From CAIOSQ01 sp044359885 (GTDB lineage Bacteria > Pseudomonadota > Alphaproteobacteria > CACIAM-22H2), in the NCBI GenBank assembly GCA_044359885.1, contig JBIKLI010000293.1, positions 1-5,610 of the forward strand: DNA of 5,610 nucleotides, in the 5' to 3' direction. The translations under genes were made by a program, and so were the position numbers. The notes below the pieces were generated by a model. It was not told the origin of the DNA. It did no database searches and saw nothing but the letters and a program-made list of their open reading frames with translations. Below, one piece after another: positions 5,354-5,610 of the stretch. Position 1 is the stretch's first letter. Every line of letters starts with the position of its first letter.

Positions 5354-5610
5354 TCAGTAGAGATAGAGAAAGACCGCGTTCAAGCCGTCGGCGGGCACCG
5401 CCCGCCGCTGGACGAGGCGGACACGGCGCTCCGCGGCCACATGCCAGTCCTGTATCAGTCGCGTGACGCCGCCGCCGGCATCCTCGATCGCCTGATCGGT
5501 CGGAACGCCCGGCCAGCAGGCGTCGAGCAGCTTCGCCTGGGCGGCGGCGAGGCGTCCGGCCTCCGCCGCGCCCGGCGCGCGATAGAGACACCAGAACGCC
5601 CCCGTGACGT
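5354..5610 (-). CDS. Unrecognised protein, C-terminal part only
   Basis: An open frame enters from the right edge and ends at a TGA (5354-5356), giving 84 visible residues. The peptide reads VTGAFWCLYRAPGAAEAGRL at its visible start, passes through LLDACWPGVPTD and LIQDWHVAAERRVRL, and ends VPADGLNAVFLYLY. Codon third positions are mostly G or C, like the neighbours. The residue mix looks natural: aromatic residues are spread through the chain, and there are no long Arg/Pro/Ala runs of the kind seen in shadow frames here. No ATG falls inside the window, so the true start is beyond it. I recognise no family, and no signal peptide or membrane segment can be judged. The gene converges on the Sel1-repeat gene across 23 bp. 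It is more likely real than not, but it rests on composition and placement alone. Confidence 0.55.
   Translation of the reverse strand, partial: VTGAFWCLYRAPGAAEAGRLAAAQAKLLDACWPGVPTDQAIEDAGGGVTRLIQDWHVAAERRVRLVQRRAVPADGLNAVFLYLY
5389..5407. repeat. Perfect 8-bp inverted repeat (hairpin)
   Basis: CGGCGGGC and GCCCGCCG flank a 3-base ACC loop, which would form a very stable stem. It lies inside the 3' coding part of the right-edge minus gene and 58 nt past the Sel1-repeat stop. No T-tract follows on either strand, so it is not a canonical intrinsic terminator. It could slow polymerase at the convergent 3' ends, or be chance in GC-rich coding sequence. Confidence 0.35.

Noticed and set aside
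2613..5591. A 992-codon minus-strand frame ending with TrmFO, suggesting a giant fusion.
   Set aside because: Only its last 455 residues are TrmFO. The rest is antisense to the Rid and Sel1 genes, both supported by motifs and Shine-Dalgarno sites. TrmFO also has its own start and a promoter-like sequence.
1..5610. A novel defence, mobile or CRISPR-like system.
   Set aside because: No repeat arrays, transposase, integrase, nuclease, toxin or att-like sequences were seen. The genes are metabolic, tRNA-modification or envelope-type, with uniform composition.

Overview
This is a very GC-rich chromosomal segment with the strongly G/C-biased third codon positions of an alphaproteobacterium. Three genes fit that assignment: a hopanoid-type squalene pathway (HpnC/HpnD/HpnE), the alphaproteobacterial/mitochondrial NDUFAF6-like branch of the squalene/phytoene synthase superfamily, and a folate-dependent TrmFO. 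I cannot name a genus. No rRNA, tRNA, CRISPR array, transposase or phage gene is visible.

Layout, left to right. Positions 1-106 (minus) hold the 5' end of hpnE, which runs off the left edge. Directly upstream of it, with one base between stop and start, is one long minus-strand gene (108-1733). It encodes two complete head-group domains in one chain: HpnC at the N terminus and HpnD at the C terminus. A 29-bp divergent gap with an AT-rich palindrome separates it from a plus-strand gene (1763-2605) for an NDUFAF6-like member of the same fold superfamily. That gene converges, 7 bp away, on trmFO (2613-3980, minus). An 81-bp divergent gap leads to a Rid-family gene (4062-4445, plus), followed 57 bp later by an exported Sel1-repeat protein (4503-5330, plus). 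The right edge holds the 3' end of an unrecognised minus-strand gene (5354-5610), which converges on the Sel1 gene.

Functionally, HpnD joins two farnesyl diphosphates into presqualene diphosphate, HpnC converts that to hydroxysqualene, and HpnE reduces it to squalene for hopanoid synthesis. Here the first two steps are carried by one polypeptide and the third gene is apparently translationally coupled to it. This fusion is the most notable feature of the window. The second is its head-to-head arrangement with a third member of the superfamily across a promoter so short that both transcripts should be leaderless or nearly so. The trmFO, Rid and Sel1 genes look like ordinary housekeeping or accessory neighbours with no evident pathway link to squalene.
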